Shown: positions 57,275-64,000 of the stretch, in pieces
Layout: every line of letters begins with the position of its first letter
Position numbering within the stretch: the stretch's first letter is position 1
Assembly: GCA_019637395.1 (NCBI GenBank)
Contig: JAHBVR010000007.1
Location: 1-64,000, forward strand
Direction: 5' to 3'
Source: Vulcanimicrobiota bacterium
GTDB lineage: Bacteria; Vulcanimicrobiota; Xenobia; Xenobiales; JADMJV01
DNA length: 64,000 nt
Position numbers and translations under genes: made by a program
The notes under the pieces: generated by a model
The model's input: only the letters and a program-made list of their open reading frames with translations
Told to the model about the DNA's origin: nothing
Database searches by the model: none

Positions 57275-58660
57275 ATGAAAGTACTCTTCCTGGCCGCTGA
57301 AGCCACTCCTTACATCAAAGTAGGAGGGCTGGGCGACGTCGCCGGAGCCCTACCCCAGGCCCTGCGCCGACTGGGCGCCGACGTCAAATTGATGCTTCCC
57401 CGTCACGGCTCTATTGACGTGCACAAGTACGGGATGAACAAGGCCATGGACAACTTTCCGGTGCAGATGGACTGGCGTCATGAAGCCTGCCAGTTGATGG
57501 CCGCCAACAATCACGACTTCTTTGTCGAGAACGATCGCTTTTTCGGCTCCCGCTTCAAGGCCTACGGCTACGACGACGACCCGACGCGCTATGTGCTGTT
57601 TGCTCGGGCCGCCCTGGAAGCTTGCCGCCTCTCCGGTTGGAAGCCCGATATCGTGCACGCCCACGACTGGCATTCAGCGGCGGCCATTCGCCTGCACTGG
57701 TCGGCTTCCGAGAGGGCCGGACTGGTCTTCACCATTCACAACATGGCCCATCAAGGGATGTGCGCCAATTCGAACTGGCCTCTGCTGGGTGTCTACGACG
57801 CCAAGGGTCACCTTAACCTGATGGAGCAGGCCATTTACGCCGCCGATGTGGTGACCACCGTCAGTCCTACCTACGCGCACGAGATTCAGCGCCGCGAGTA
57901 TGGATTCGGACTGGACGGTTTATTGCGCCAGCGCGACCAACGCCTGGTGGGCATCGTCAACGGCATCGACATGGATATCTGGAACCCCGCCACCGATCCG
58001 CTCATTCCGGCCCGCTTCGAGGTCCATCACCTGGAGGGTAAGCGCCAGTGCAAAATGGAGTTGCAGCGCCGCCAGGGTCTGGAAGTGAACCCCGATGTGC
58101 CCTTGATTGGCGTGGTTTCCCGTCTCGACGATCAGAAGGGGATCGACCTGATTGTCCAGTCTCTGGGCGACCTGTGGGCTTTCAGCAACTGCCAGTTCAT
58201 GGTACTGGGTTCGGGCCACGAACCTTATGAGAACGCTTTCCGCGCGGCCACCTACCACCACGGCGATCGTATGGCCAACTGGATCGGCTTCAACAACGAG
58301 GTCTCGCATCTGGTCTACGCCGCCTCCGATATTTTTCTGATGCCCTCCAGCTTTGAACCGTGCGGCATCAGCCAGATGATCGCCATGCGCTACGGCGCCC
58401 TGCCCGTTGTGCGTTCCACCGGCGGCCTGGTCGACACCGTGCCCGACGTAAGTCAGCAAGGAGGAGTCGGCTACCGTTTCGATGCTTACGATAAGGGTGC
58501 TATGCTCCACGCTGTGGCGCGCGCTCTGCGCGGTTACCAGGATCAGCGCCAGTGGCGTCACACCATGCAGCGCGCCATGTCACGCGACTTTAGCTGGAAC
58601 ACCTCAGCTCGCCGTTATGCCGAGGTCTACCACTGGGCGCGCGAACTCTCACAGCGTTAG
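57275..58660 (+). CDS. glgA: Glycogen synthase (GT5)
   Basis: The ATG at 57275 gives MKVLFLAAEATPYIKVGGLG with DVAGALPQALRRLGADVKLM. The KVGGLGDV motif binds ADP-glucose. It continues PDIVHAHDWHSAAAIRLHWS, then LVFTIHNMAHQGMCANSNWP and IVNGIDMDIWNPATDPLIPA. The C-terminal Rossmann domain has LIGVVSRLDDQKGIDLIVQS and PSSFEPCGISQMIAMRYGAL then PVVRSTGGLVDTV with the conserved Glu. The 461-aa length is typical. It makes alpha-1,4-glucan in the cytoplasm. Confidence 0.95.
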   Translation: MKVLFLAAEATPYIKVGGLGDVAGALPQALRRLGADVKLMLPRHGSIDVHKYGMNKAMDNFPVQMDWRHEACQLMAANNHDFFVENDRFFGSRFKAYGYDDDPTRYVLFARAALEACRLSGWKPDIVHAHDWHSAAAIRLHWSASERAGLVFTIHNMAHQGMCANSNWPLLGVYDAKGHLNLMEQAIYAADVVTTVSPTYAHEIQRREYGFGLDGLLRQRDQRLVGIVNGIDMDIWNPATDPLIPARFEVHHLEGKRQCKMELQRRQGLEVNPDVPLIGVVSRLDDQKGIDLIVQSLGDLWAFSNCQFMVLGSGHEPYENAFRAATYHHGDRMANWIGFNNEVSHLVYAASDIFLMPSSFEPCGISQMIAMRYGALPVVRSTGGLVDTVPDVSQQGGVGYRFDAYDKGAMLHAVARALRGYQDQRQWRHTMQRAMSRDFSWNTSARRYAEVYHWARELSQR

Positions 58661-58825
58661 GGGAGAATCGCGGTCCGACCGAGCCAATCGCTCGACCGTC
58701 CTGGTTCCAGAGGTCACGGCTCGCTTTGATACCGACCAAAATGGCGCTGGGCGAATCGGGCTGACGTTCAACTGCGGAAACGACTCGAAGTCGCGCCAAT
58801 CTTGCGGTGGACCGCTGGCTGAACG

Positions 58826-59695
58826 ATGGGTTATAGTGACCGGGTGAAGCACCCGGGCATCCTTAACGACATTCTGTTCAAGATCGTGTTCGGCACCTCG
58901 TCGAGCGAACCGACTATGAGGGCCCTCGTGAATGCGCTGCTGGACTTGAAGGGACCCGACGAGATCGTGGAGTTGACGATGCTCAACCCGATTTCCGAAA
59001 AGGAATACATCGACGAGAAGGGCCCGATCTTCGATCTCAAAGCGCGCGACAGCATGGGGCGGCAATACAACGTGGAAGTGCAGCTTCGCCCCGGGGTCGG
59101 CGATTACCTGAAGCGCTCCATCTATTATCTTTCCAAGTTTTATAGCGACCAGATCCAGCGAGGAGACTCCTATCACGATCTGCTCAAGACCGTTTCCATC
59201 AGCCTGGTCGATTTCAACCTGATTCCTGACACGAAGGAAGTCCACAGCACTTTCCTTTTGCGCGAGAAAACCACAGGCCTGGTGTTGAGCGACGTGCTGG
59301 AGTTGCACTATGTTGAATTAAGAAAGTTCAAACTCTCCAAGCCTCAGGAGCTGCGGACGCGCTTTGAGCGCTGGCTGTATTTTCTCAAATTTGCTGACCT
59401 CTATGGTCCTGAAGGCACGGTTCTTCCCGAAAACCTGGTACAAGAGGAGGGTATTGCTATGGCTCTGGAATCCATGCGGCGAGCTTACGCCAAGGATCCC
59501 GTAAGGGAACTGATCGAGGCCCGAGAAAAAGCCGAGCGAGACGAGCTCAACAGACTCTATACGGCCAAACTCGAGGGCAAACTCGAGGGCAAACTCGAAA
59601 TGGCCCGTGCTTTGCTGGCAGCGGGCGTCGACCGAGAGACGATTCTGAATGCGGCTGGTCTTACTGCGACCGAGCTAGACTCCCTGCACTCGTAG
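58826..59695 (+). CDS. Rpn-family PD-(D/E)XK nuclease (putative transposase)
   Basis: The 289-aa product begins HPGILNDILFKIVFGTSSSE, then RALVNALLDLKGPDEIVELT, and has the nuclease core GPIFDLKARDSMGRQYNVEV followed by QLRPGVGDYLKRSIYYLSKF. The D-x-K/E..Y-x-V-E-x-Q arrangement is the Rpn/PDDEXK_2 signature. The C-terminus has a coiled coil with a repeat (KLEGKLEGKLEMARALLAAG). The related RpnA of E. coli is a DNA nuclease promoting RecA-independent recombination. A GTG at 58844 is an alternative start. Confidence 0.9.
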   Translation: MGYSDRVKHPGILNDILFKIVFGTSSSEPTMRALVNALLDLKGPDEIVELTMLNPISEKEYIDEKGPIFDLKARDSMGRQYNVEVQLRPGVGDYLKRSIYYLSKFYSDQIQRGDSYHDLLKTVSISLVDFNLIPDTKEVHSTFLLREKTTGLVLSDVLELHYVELRKFKLSKPQELRTRFERWLYFLKFADLYGPEGTVLPENLVQEEGIAMALESMRRAYAKDPVRELIEAREKAERDELNRLYTAKLEGKLEGKLEMARALLAAGVDRETILNAAGLTATELDSLHS

Positions 59696-59764
59696 GACGG
59701 CAGGACAAGTATCAAGGTTCCCCGTAATTTGCACCTTCCAAAATGCAACGGGGAGGCCGTAAAC

Positions 59765-60784
59765 GTGGAACTCGCGATTACCTTCAAGGGGGATATCCCG
59801 CTCGAGCGCACAGTGGCGCTATGTAAGCAGGCGGAGGTAGCAGGCTTCGACTATGCCTGGTTCTTCGACTCACACGTCTTATGGCGGGAATGCTACACCA
59901 CCATGGCGGTGTGTATGCGGGAAACCAAGCGTATTCGCTTTGGTCCCTGCGTAACCAACCCCCTGGTGCGCGACTGGACGGTGGCCTCCAGCGTCTTCGC
60001 CAATATGTGCGATATCAGCGACGGCCGCTTCGACCTGGGCGTGGGACGCGGCGACAGCTCACGCCGCCTGCTCGGCTTCAAGCCCAGTTCACTGGAAGAA
60101 ATGCGCGACTTTACCAGGTTCACCCAGACCATGGTGGCCGGAAAACCGGTGGAATACCTGGGCAAGTCCCAAGAATTGACCTGGACCCACGGGCACACCA
60201 TGCCCGCCTGGGTGGCCGCCTACGGTCCCAAAGCACTGGCTCAAGCCGGCGAATACGCCGACGGCCTCATTTTGCAGATCGGTGACCCCTGGCTGGTCAA
60301 GTGGTTCGCCGACCAGGCCAAGGAAGCGGTGCGCAAAGCCGGCCGTCCCGAGAGCGCTCTGCGCATTATGTCGGCCTCTCCCGTCTGGATTGGCGACATC
60401 AACAAATGCCGCGAGCAGACCCGCTGGTTCCCAGCCATGGTGGGTAATCACGTGGCCGACCTGGTGGAGCGCTACGGCAAGGAAGGGGGCAGTGTGCCCA
60501 AGCGCCTGACCGACTACATCGAAGGCCGCAAAGGCTACGACTACAAGCATCACGCCGACAAAGACGCCGACCATCTCGACTTCATCAGCGATGAAGTGGT
60601 CGACAGCTTCTCCATCCTCGGCCCCATCGAGAATCACCTGGCCAAACTCAAGGAATTGGAAGCGGCCGGTGTGACCCAGTTCAATATTTACCTGATGTGC
60701 GGGGACGAGGAGCGCATTGTGGCCGAATACGGCCAGCACATCATCCCGCACTTCAAGAAAGCCCGCGCCACCGTCGGCGTATAG
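59765..60784 (+). CDS. F420-type LLM flavin-dependent oxidoreductase (TIGR03842-like)
   Basis: The GTG at 59765 (GGGGAGG nine bases upstream) gives VELAITFKGDIPLERTVALC, the usual opening of this LLM subfamily; an ATG at 59729 is less likely. It continues FDYAWFFDSHVLWRECYTTM, then CDISDGRFDLGVGRGDSSRR and TMPAWVAAYGPKALAQAGEY. It has the luciferase-like TIM barrel and about the family length (339 aa). The deazaflavin F420 is the expected cofactor; the substrate is unknown. A strong terminator follows. Confidence 0.9.
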   Translation: MELAITFKGDIPLERTVALCKQAEVAGFDYAWFFDSHVLWRECYTTMAVCMRETKRIRFGPCVTNPLVRDWTVASSVFANMCDISDGRFDLGVGRGDSSRRLLGFKPSSLEEMRDFTRFTQTMVAGKPVEYLGKSQELTWTHGHTMPAWVAAYGPKALAQAGEYADGLILQIGDPWLVKWFADQAKEAVRKAGRPESALRIMSASPVWIGDINKCREQTRWFPAMVGNHVADLVERYGKEGGSVPKRLTDYIEGRKGYDYKHHADKDADHLDFISDEVVDSFSILGPIENHLAKLKELEAAGVTQFNIYLMCGDEERIVAEYGQHIIPHFKKARATVGV

Positions 60785-60792
60785 AAGGCGGA

Positions 60793-60827
60793 AAAGAGGC
60801 CCTCCTGGTAGGAGGGCCTCTTTTTTT
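60793..60827 (+). terminator. Rho-independent terminator after LLM gene
   Basis: AGAGGCCCTCCT (60795-60806) pairs perfectly with AGGAGGGCCTCT (60810-60821) across GGT, followed by a T-run to 60827. Confidence 0.95.
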
Positions 60828-60842
60828 CCAGAAACACCGCCT

Positions 60843-61229
60843 ATGGACAAATCCACTCCCGAGGACAGGCTCTTAGCAGCCCTCTCGTACCCGTTCTGGT
60901 ACATGGCGTTCCCCATTTTTCTGGTGGCGCCGCGCTTTCAACAGCGCCCTTTCCTGAAATACCACGTCTACCAGGCTCTAGCGCTAGGATTGGTCATTCT
61001 CTGGGGTGGGGTCACCCTCTGGACGACGGCCGCCGTCCTCGGAAAGTTCGGCCTCTTCGGCCTGCTGCTTTATCCGTTCCTGAAGCTGGCCGAATGGGCC
61101 GCCTTCCTGGCCACGGGTTACGCGGCCGTCGGTGCCTGGCTGGGCAAACGCACGGAACTGCCCTACATCACCGAGTTCGTTCGGCCCTTGCTACACGAAT
61201 GCTCCTCTAAGGGAAGTCCCCCTGAGTAA
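60843..61229 (+). CDS. Small membrane protein (DUF4870/Tic20-like)
   Basis: The ATG at 60843 encodes 128 aa with about three hydrophobic helices: LLAALSYPFWYMAFPIFLVA, then FLKYHVYQALALGLVILWGG, then FGLFGLLLYPFLKLAEWAAF. The arrangement 'aaLsY.....p........f.kfHa.QAl.l......' is shared by DUF4870/Tic20-type small membrane proteins. Function unknown. The last eight bases overlap the start of rnhA, so the two are likely translated together. Confidence 0.75.
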   Translation: MDKSTPEDRLLAALSYPFWYMAFPIFLVAPRFQQRPFLKYHVYQALALGLVILWGGVTLWTTAAVLGKFGLFGLLLYPFLKLAEWAAFLATGYAAVGAWLGKRTELPYITEFVRPLLHECSSKGSPPE

Positions 61230-61686
61230 GGTCATCATTTACACCGACGGGGCCTGCAAGGGGAATCCGGGGCCGGGCGGCTGGGCCGCTCGCTTGATCG
61301 ACACCAGGACAGGCACCACCAAGGACCTCTGCGGCGGCGACTACCTCACCACCAACAATCGTATGGAACTCATGGGTGTGATCCGAGCACTCCAGGCTCT
61401 CAAACGGCCGGTGGAAGTCGACCTGCACAGCGACAGCAGCTACGTCATCAACGCCTTCAAACAGCGCTGGATTCAAAAATGGCAGGCCAACGGCTGGCGA
61501 ACTTCCAGCAAGAAGCCGGTCGAGAATCAAGACCTGTGGTTGGAACTCCTGGACGCCGTCGGCCAGCACAAGATCAATTGGATTCAAGTCAAAGGCCACG
61601 CCGGGGTGGAGCACAACGAAGCCTGCGACAAACTGGCGGTTGCCGCCGCCATGCGCTTTGTGGAAAAGGACCCACTGGTTACTTAA
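61222..61686 (+). CDS. rnhA: Ribonuclease HI, probable CUG start
   Basis: The conserved N-terminus is LSKVIIYTDGACKGNPGPGG, where the first codon is CTG at 61222 with AAGGGA upstream. No ATG, GTG or TTG lies between it and the ATG at 61132, which would add 30 residues unlike any RNase H. From CTG the length is 154 aa, almost the same as E. coli RNase HI. The catalytic set is present: Asp in YTDGACKGN, Glu in TNNRMELMG, Asp in LHSDSSYVINAF and Asp in HNEACDKLA. It removes RNA from RNA-DNA hybrids. It overlaps the upstream gene. Confidence 0.93.
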   Translation: MSKVIIYTDGACKGNPGPGGWAARLIDTRTGTTKDLCGGDYLTTNNRMELMGVIRALQALKRPVEVDLHSDSSYVINAFKQRWIQKWQANGWRTSSKKPVENQDLWLELLDAVGQHKINWIQVKGHAGVEHNEACDKLAVAAAMRFVEKDPLVT

Positions 61687-61693
61687 GACCCGA

Positions 61694-61729
61694 TTGACCA
61701 TGGCAACAATTGTGGCTACAATGGCCACA
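61694..61729 (+). promoter_or_regulatory. Sigma-70 promoter with overlapping inverted repeat, possibly leaderless
   Basis: TTGACC (61694-61699) and TACAAT (61717-61722) are 17 bases apart. The predicted start of transcription falls at or next to the ATG at 61729. TGTGGC-TACAATG-GCCACA (61711-61729) is a perfect 6-bp inverted repeat over the -10 and could be the antitoxin's operator. Confidence 0.65.
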
Positions 61730-62022
61730 TGCGCAAAGTCGGTATCCGCGAACTGAAGAACAGTCTGAGCGAAATTCTGCGAATCGTGGCGGCGGGCGAG
61801 CGCGTTCTCGTCACGGATCACGGTCGAACAGTTGCGGAAATCAACCCGCCCAGCCTGGTAGTCCCCGGTTTTGAAGAACTCCAGGTCCAACCGGGGTTCT
61901 GGGAAAAGGTCGCCAGCGGTGAACTGCTCCTGGCGAAGGAGCGCGGTCATGACTACCAGGTCCCAGTCAGGCTGGCGGATGTCGACTCCCAGAAGTTGCT
62001 GGACGAGCTTCGCGAGGAATGA
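61729..62022 (+). CDS. Phd/YefM-type antitoxin
   Basis: The 97-aa product begins MRKVGIRELKNSLSEILRIV then AAGERVLVTDHGRTVAEINP. This is the Phd/YefM fold, in which the first helix-strand unit binds DNA ('v.irElk..ls..l..v..Ge.v.Vt..G.pvA.l.p'). The C-terminal half (GFEELQVQPGFWEKVASGEL, then RLADVDSQKLLDELREE) would cover the toxin. No ribosome binding site is needed if the mRNA is leaderless. The stop overlaps the toxin start (ATGA). Confidence 0.9.
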   Translation: MRKVGIRELKNSLSEILRIVAAGERVLVTDHGRTVAEINPPSLVVPGFEELQVQPGFWEKVASGELLLAKERGHDYQVPVRLADVDSQKLLDELREE

Positions 62023-62438
62023 ATCTCTACGTTGAGACCAGCGCGGTCCTGAACTGGCTACTGGGACAAGCTGACGCCAGCACCGTGGCGCGAGCCTTGA
62101 ATGCTGCCCAGAACCCCATCACTTCAGAGCTCACGCTGGCTGAATCGTGGCGAGGCCTGGCTCGACTCAAAGCCGGGGGCCGCGACCGGGCGCAGATGGA
62201 TTCGCTTGTCGAACAACTCAGGCGGGCTTCACGCAGCTGGACGCTTGCACCAATGCAACTGGGCCTGCTGAGGGGGCTTATGAATGAGTTCCCCAGAGAA
62301 CCGGTGAGAACTCTGGATGCGATTCACCTTTGCACAGCCCTTCGGTTACGTCCTGACGTATCAGACCTGACCTTCCTGTCCCTCGACGTTCGAGTGCGCG
62401 AGAATGCGCTTGCTCTCGGATTTCCAGTCATCCCCTGA
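62019..62438 (+). CDS. PIN-domain toxin (VapC-type)
   Basis: The 139-aa PIN protein begins MNLYVETSAVLNWLLGQADA, with Glu in the place of the first conserved Asp, a variant seen in one VapC subfamily. It has TSELTLAESWRGLARLKAGG with the second acidic residue, then PVRTLDAIHLCTALRLRPDV with the third, and LTFLSLDVRVRENALALGF with the last. It is probably an RNase toxin neutralised by the Phd-type partner. Both genes look intact. Confidence 0.9.
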   Translation: MNLYVETSAVLNWLLGQADASTVARALNAAQNPITSELTLAESWRGLARLKAGGRDRAQMDSLVEQLRRASRSWTLAPMQLGLLRGLMNEFPREPVRTLDAIHLCTALRLRPDVSDLTFLSLDVRVRENALALGFPVIP

Positions 62439-62499
62439 CGTGTTAACAGTTCCGATTACGTGGTTGCGCATCAGGCTTCCGTGAAGTTCTCCCGCAGGT

Positions 62500-62705
62500 T
62501 AGAACTCTTGCGACCGCGCCAAGCCACAGGAGACGGGTGGGCCGCCCAGAACCTACCAGGCCGTACGGGGCATTTCTCCGGACGGATTGGTCACGAGCAT
62601 CAATGTCCAGTGGTATGGCTCCGATGCCATCGAACTAACCTACAAGGACAGCCAGGGAAAGACCGGGCAGCAGCTCCTGTATCGGGACCAGGAATCCTCA
62701 CTAAG
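62500..62705 (+). pseudogene. SNF2-type helicase N-terminal fragment cut by the MITE
   Basis: Frame 1 is open from 62500 and reads GGPPRTYQAVRGISPDGLVT, then SINVQWYGSDAIELTYKDSQ with GKTGQQLLYRDQESSLS. It resembles the N-terminal domain of large SNF2/DISARM-like helicases ('V..V.w.GsdA..LtYrd..G..g.qlLyRd.e'). It has no start and ends at the element at 62701. Such helicases pair with HSP90-like ATPases, as in the relics at 2.3-2.9 kb. Pattern-based and tentative. Confidence 0.4.
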
Positions 62706-62868
62706 TGACCCCCGGCGCAAGTCTCATCAATTTTGGCCGCCCCGGAATCCCGCATGGCGGCGTCGCGCCTCGGTCAGATATAACCCGATATCTTCGCTCG
62801 GACGCTCCTTGCCCTGCGGGCCCCGGGGCACCCAAAACTTGACGGAACTTACGCCGGGGGCCACTAAG
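62701..62868. mobile_element. MITE-like element with ~43-bp imperfect TIRs and CTAAG flanks
   Basis: The ends TGACCCCCGGCGCAAGTCTC (62706 onward) and, reversed, TGGCCCCCGGCGTAAGTTCC (from 62863) match at about 33 of 43 positions, including TCAA and TTTTGG further in. The 158-bp body has no coding capacity. CTAAG stands at both borders (62701-62705 and 62864-62868), as a 5-bp target duplication would. TG..CA ends and 5-bp duplications fit IS21-type elements; that origin is inference. Confidence 0.6.
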
Positions 62869-63286
62869 GACGCAAGTCGTCGAGGGTCAGCAGGTCGTGG
62901 TAGGGACCCACATAGGTGTCCCAACGTTCCACGGTCAAGACCGGGCGGGCGTTGTGCGCATCGTATTCGCGGGTGGCTTTGTCGGCGGCGACCGTGCCGC
63001 TCGCCAGGCCCGCCAGGGACCCCACGGCCAGCCCTGCCAGTCCGGAACTGACCAGGGCCACATCGCGGGGGACACCCAGGGCCTGCGCGGCCAGAACCAG
63101 CACGGGAATGCCAACCGCCGTGGTCACCCCGCCGGTGCTGAAAAACCCTCGAGACATGGCTCGGGAAGCCACCTGGTCGCGCTCCTGCACATAACTATCG
63201 GCGTGAGCACGGAACTCCGCATCTTGCGTCTTGGTGTAGATTCGATCCGGCATCGGCCGGGGCTGCGTGAAGGCCTGGATTTTCAT
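62864..63286 (-). CDS. Hypothetical protein with two hydrophobic segments
   Basis: The 140-aa product starts MKIQAFTQPRPMPDRIYTKT, has a soluble helical part (AEFRAHADSYVQERDQVASR), two membrane-type segments (TGGVTTAVGIPVLVLAAQAL, then SSGLAGLAVGSLAGLASGTV) and ends LTVERWDTYVGPYHDLLTLD. The TAG stop lies within the CTAAG at the MITE border, so the insertion may define its C-terminus. No family is recognised. A short gap separates it from the LLM gene on the same strand. Confidence 0.5.
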   Translation of the reverse strand: MKIQAFTQPRPMPDRIYTKTQDAEFRAHADSYVQERDQVASRAMSRGFFSTGGVTTAVGIPVLVLAAQALGVPRDVALVSSGLAGLAVGSLAGLASGTVAADKATREYDAHNARPVLTVERWDTYVGPYHDLLTLDDLRP

Positions 63287-63330
63287 GTCCCCATCATAGC
63301 GCCTGGCCCTTAAATTTTTTTATCCGAAAT

Positions 63331-64000
63331 TTATCCGCATCGGGCCACCATTTGCCGGCGGACTTCGGAGGCAATCTGGTAGGAGCGCAGGCGGGCCTGA
63401 TGGTCGTAGATGTGGGATGCGAAGATGATTTCGTCGGCCTGAGTCCGTTCCACCAGTTCTTGAATGCCTCTCTTCACCGAAGCGGGCGAACCGACCACGG
63501 CGCACGACATGGCCTGATTGGCCATGGCTAACTCGGCCGGGGAAACCTCCATCCGCAGGTTCTTTTCCGGTGGCTGCAGCTTACCGGGCACACCCCGGCG
63601 GAGATTGATGAACTGGCGTTGCTGGGAAGACAGCAGCAGTTGACCCTCCTCATCGCTGTCGGCCGCGAACAGAGGAGCACCGACAATGGCGTAAGGCTTC
63701 TGCAGCACCACCGAAGGCTGGAACAACTGACGATAGAGGCGCAGGGCCTGGTCCAGCAGTTGCGGCGCAAAATGGGAAGCGAAGCCAAAAGGCAGGCCTT
63801 TGGCAGCCGCCAATTGGGCCGAAAACAAGCTGGAGCCCAGCAAAATCAAGGGAACCTTCAGACCGGTGCCGGGCACCGCCCGCACCCTGCCCGGGTGGTC
63901 GCTGAAATACCTCTCCAGCTCGTCAACGTCTTCGGGAAAGGTATCGGCCGTCCCGAAGTCACGGCGCAGGGCCGCGGTGGTGCGGGGGTCGGTGCCGGGA
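63331..64000 (-). CDS. LLM-class flavin-dependent oxidoreductase, 5' end outside window
   Basis: The frame runs off the window at 64000. Visible sequence: ALRRDFGTADTFPEDVDELE, then VPGTGLKVPLILLGSSLFSA with QLAAAKGLPFGFASHFAPQL, then CAVVGSPASVKRGIQELVER and DEIIFASHIYDHQARLRSYQ. This is the C-terminal two thirds of the MsnO8-type luciferase-like monooxygenases; G-S-S..A-A..GlpfaFashFap is their signature. The cofactor is FMN or F420. The N-terminal residues and the start lie beyond the window. Confidence 0.9.
   Translation of the reverse strand, partial: PGTDPRTTAALRRDFGTADTFPEDVDELERYFSDHPGRVRAVPGTGLKVPLILLGSSLFSAQLAAAKGLPFGFASHFAPQLLDQALRLYRQLFQPSVVLQKPYAIVGAPLFAADSDEEGQLLLSSQQRQFINLRRGVPGKLQPPEKNLRMEVSPAELAMANQAMSCAVVGSPASVKRGIQELVERTQADEIIFASHIYDHQARLRSYQIASEVRRQMVARCG

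Noticed and set aside
59557-59610. Repeat KLEGKLEGKLE in the Rpn-type protein as a separate repeat element
   Set aside because: It is a short in-frame coding repeat within the coiled-coil region, common in this nuclease family, and not a mobile or CRISPR-like repeat.

Overview
The window is 64 kb of GC-rich bacterial chromosome with no rRNA operon, no CRISPR array and one tRNA. The core genes are rpsD, truA, proC, folD, minCDE, glgA, rnhA and a membrane pyrophosphatase of the K+-dependent sequence type. Three proteins belong to deazaflavin (F420)-associated or luciferase-like families: a DUF385 protein and two LLM oxidoreductases. Together with minCDE, solitary pilB/pilC ATPase and platform genes, and many GTG/TTG starts, this suggests an environmental, poorly characterised lineage, perhaps a Terrabacteria-type phylum such as Vulcanimicrobiota/Eremiobacterota or Armatimonadota. 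That placement is inference only; nothing here fixes the phylum.

Layout. 1-3 kb is a graveyard: an IS66-type transposase, a nucleotidyltransferase toxin-antitoxin-like pair, an HSP90-like ATPase and a helicase-like fragment, all broken. 3-15.9 kb mixes intact accessory genes (lipoproteins, a PIMT-like methyltransferase, a serine hydrolase, a VOC protein) with more relics (Fic, IS91-type transposase, secreted proteins). 16-29.7 kb is a stable block: an RlmD-type methyltransferase, a NUDIX-MBL fusion, a HemK-like methyltransferase, an orphan FlhA/SctV cytoplasmic domain, a DUF482 acyltransferase, a PilZ-like protein, rpsD, a glycoside hydrolase, a large membrane protein and folD. 29.8-35.2 kb is an operon for a type IV pilus/type II secretion motor in which the PilB/GspE ATPase carries an N-terminal GAF-like domain and a degenerate Ser/Thr kinase domain, followed by PilC and a GAF plus degenerate HD-GYP protein. 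35.9-43.5 kb holds hppA, tRNA-Leu(CAG), two paralogous low-complexity proteins, a rhomboid-like protein without catalytic residues, and a TPR/HD-GYP protein. 43.5-46.6 kb has a broken antitoxin ending at a mobile-element terminus, a VapBC-type pair with a perfect palindrome over the antitoxin start, and a cell-wall amidase. 46.7-53 kb has a DUF385 protein, two carotenoid desaturase-like enzymes, proC, ecfT and truA. 53-58.7 kb has a Pro/Gly/Phe-repeat protein with an internally duplicated module, then minC-minD-minE, an Hpt-like protein and glgA. 58.8-64 kb has an Rpn-type nuclease, an LLM oxidoreductase, RNase HI with a likely CUG start, a Phd/PIN pair with a probable leaderless promoter, a helicase relic cut by a 158-bp MITE-like element, and a partial LLM oxidoreductase.

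The most unusual candidate system is the pilus/secretion motor whose ATPase is fused to a sensor and a pseudokinase and is co-transcribed with a second GAF protein that has a degenerate HD-GYP domain. PilZ-like and intact HD-GYP proteins nearby suggest cyclic-di-GMP control of surface behaviour. The orphan FlhA/SctV export-gate domain and the three Q/G/P-rich proteins are the next best leads.
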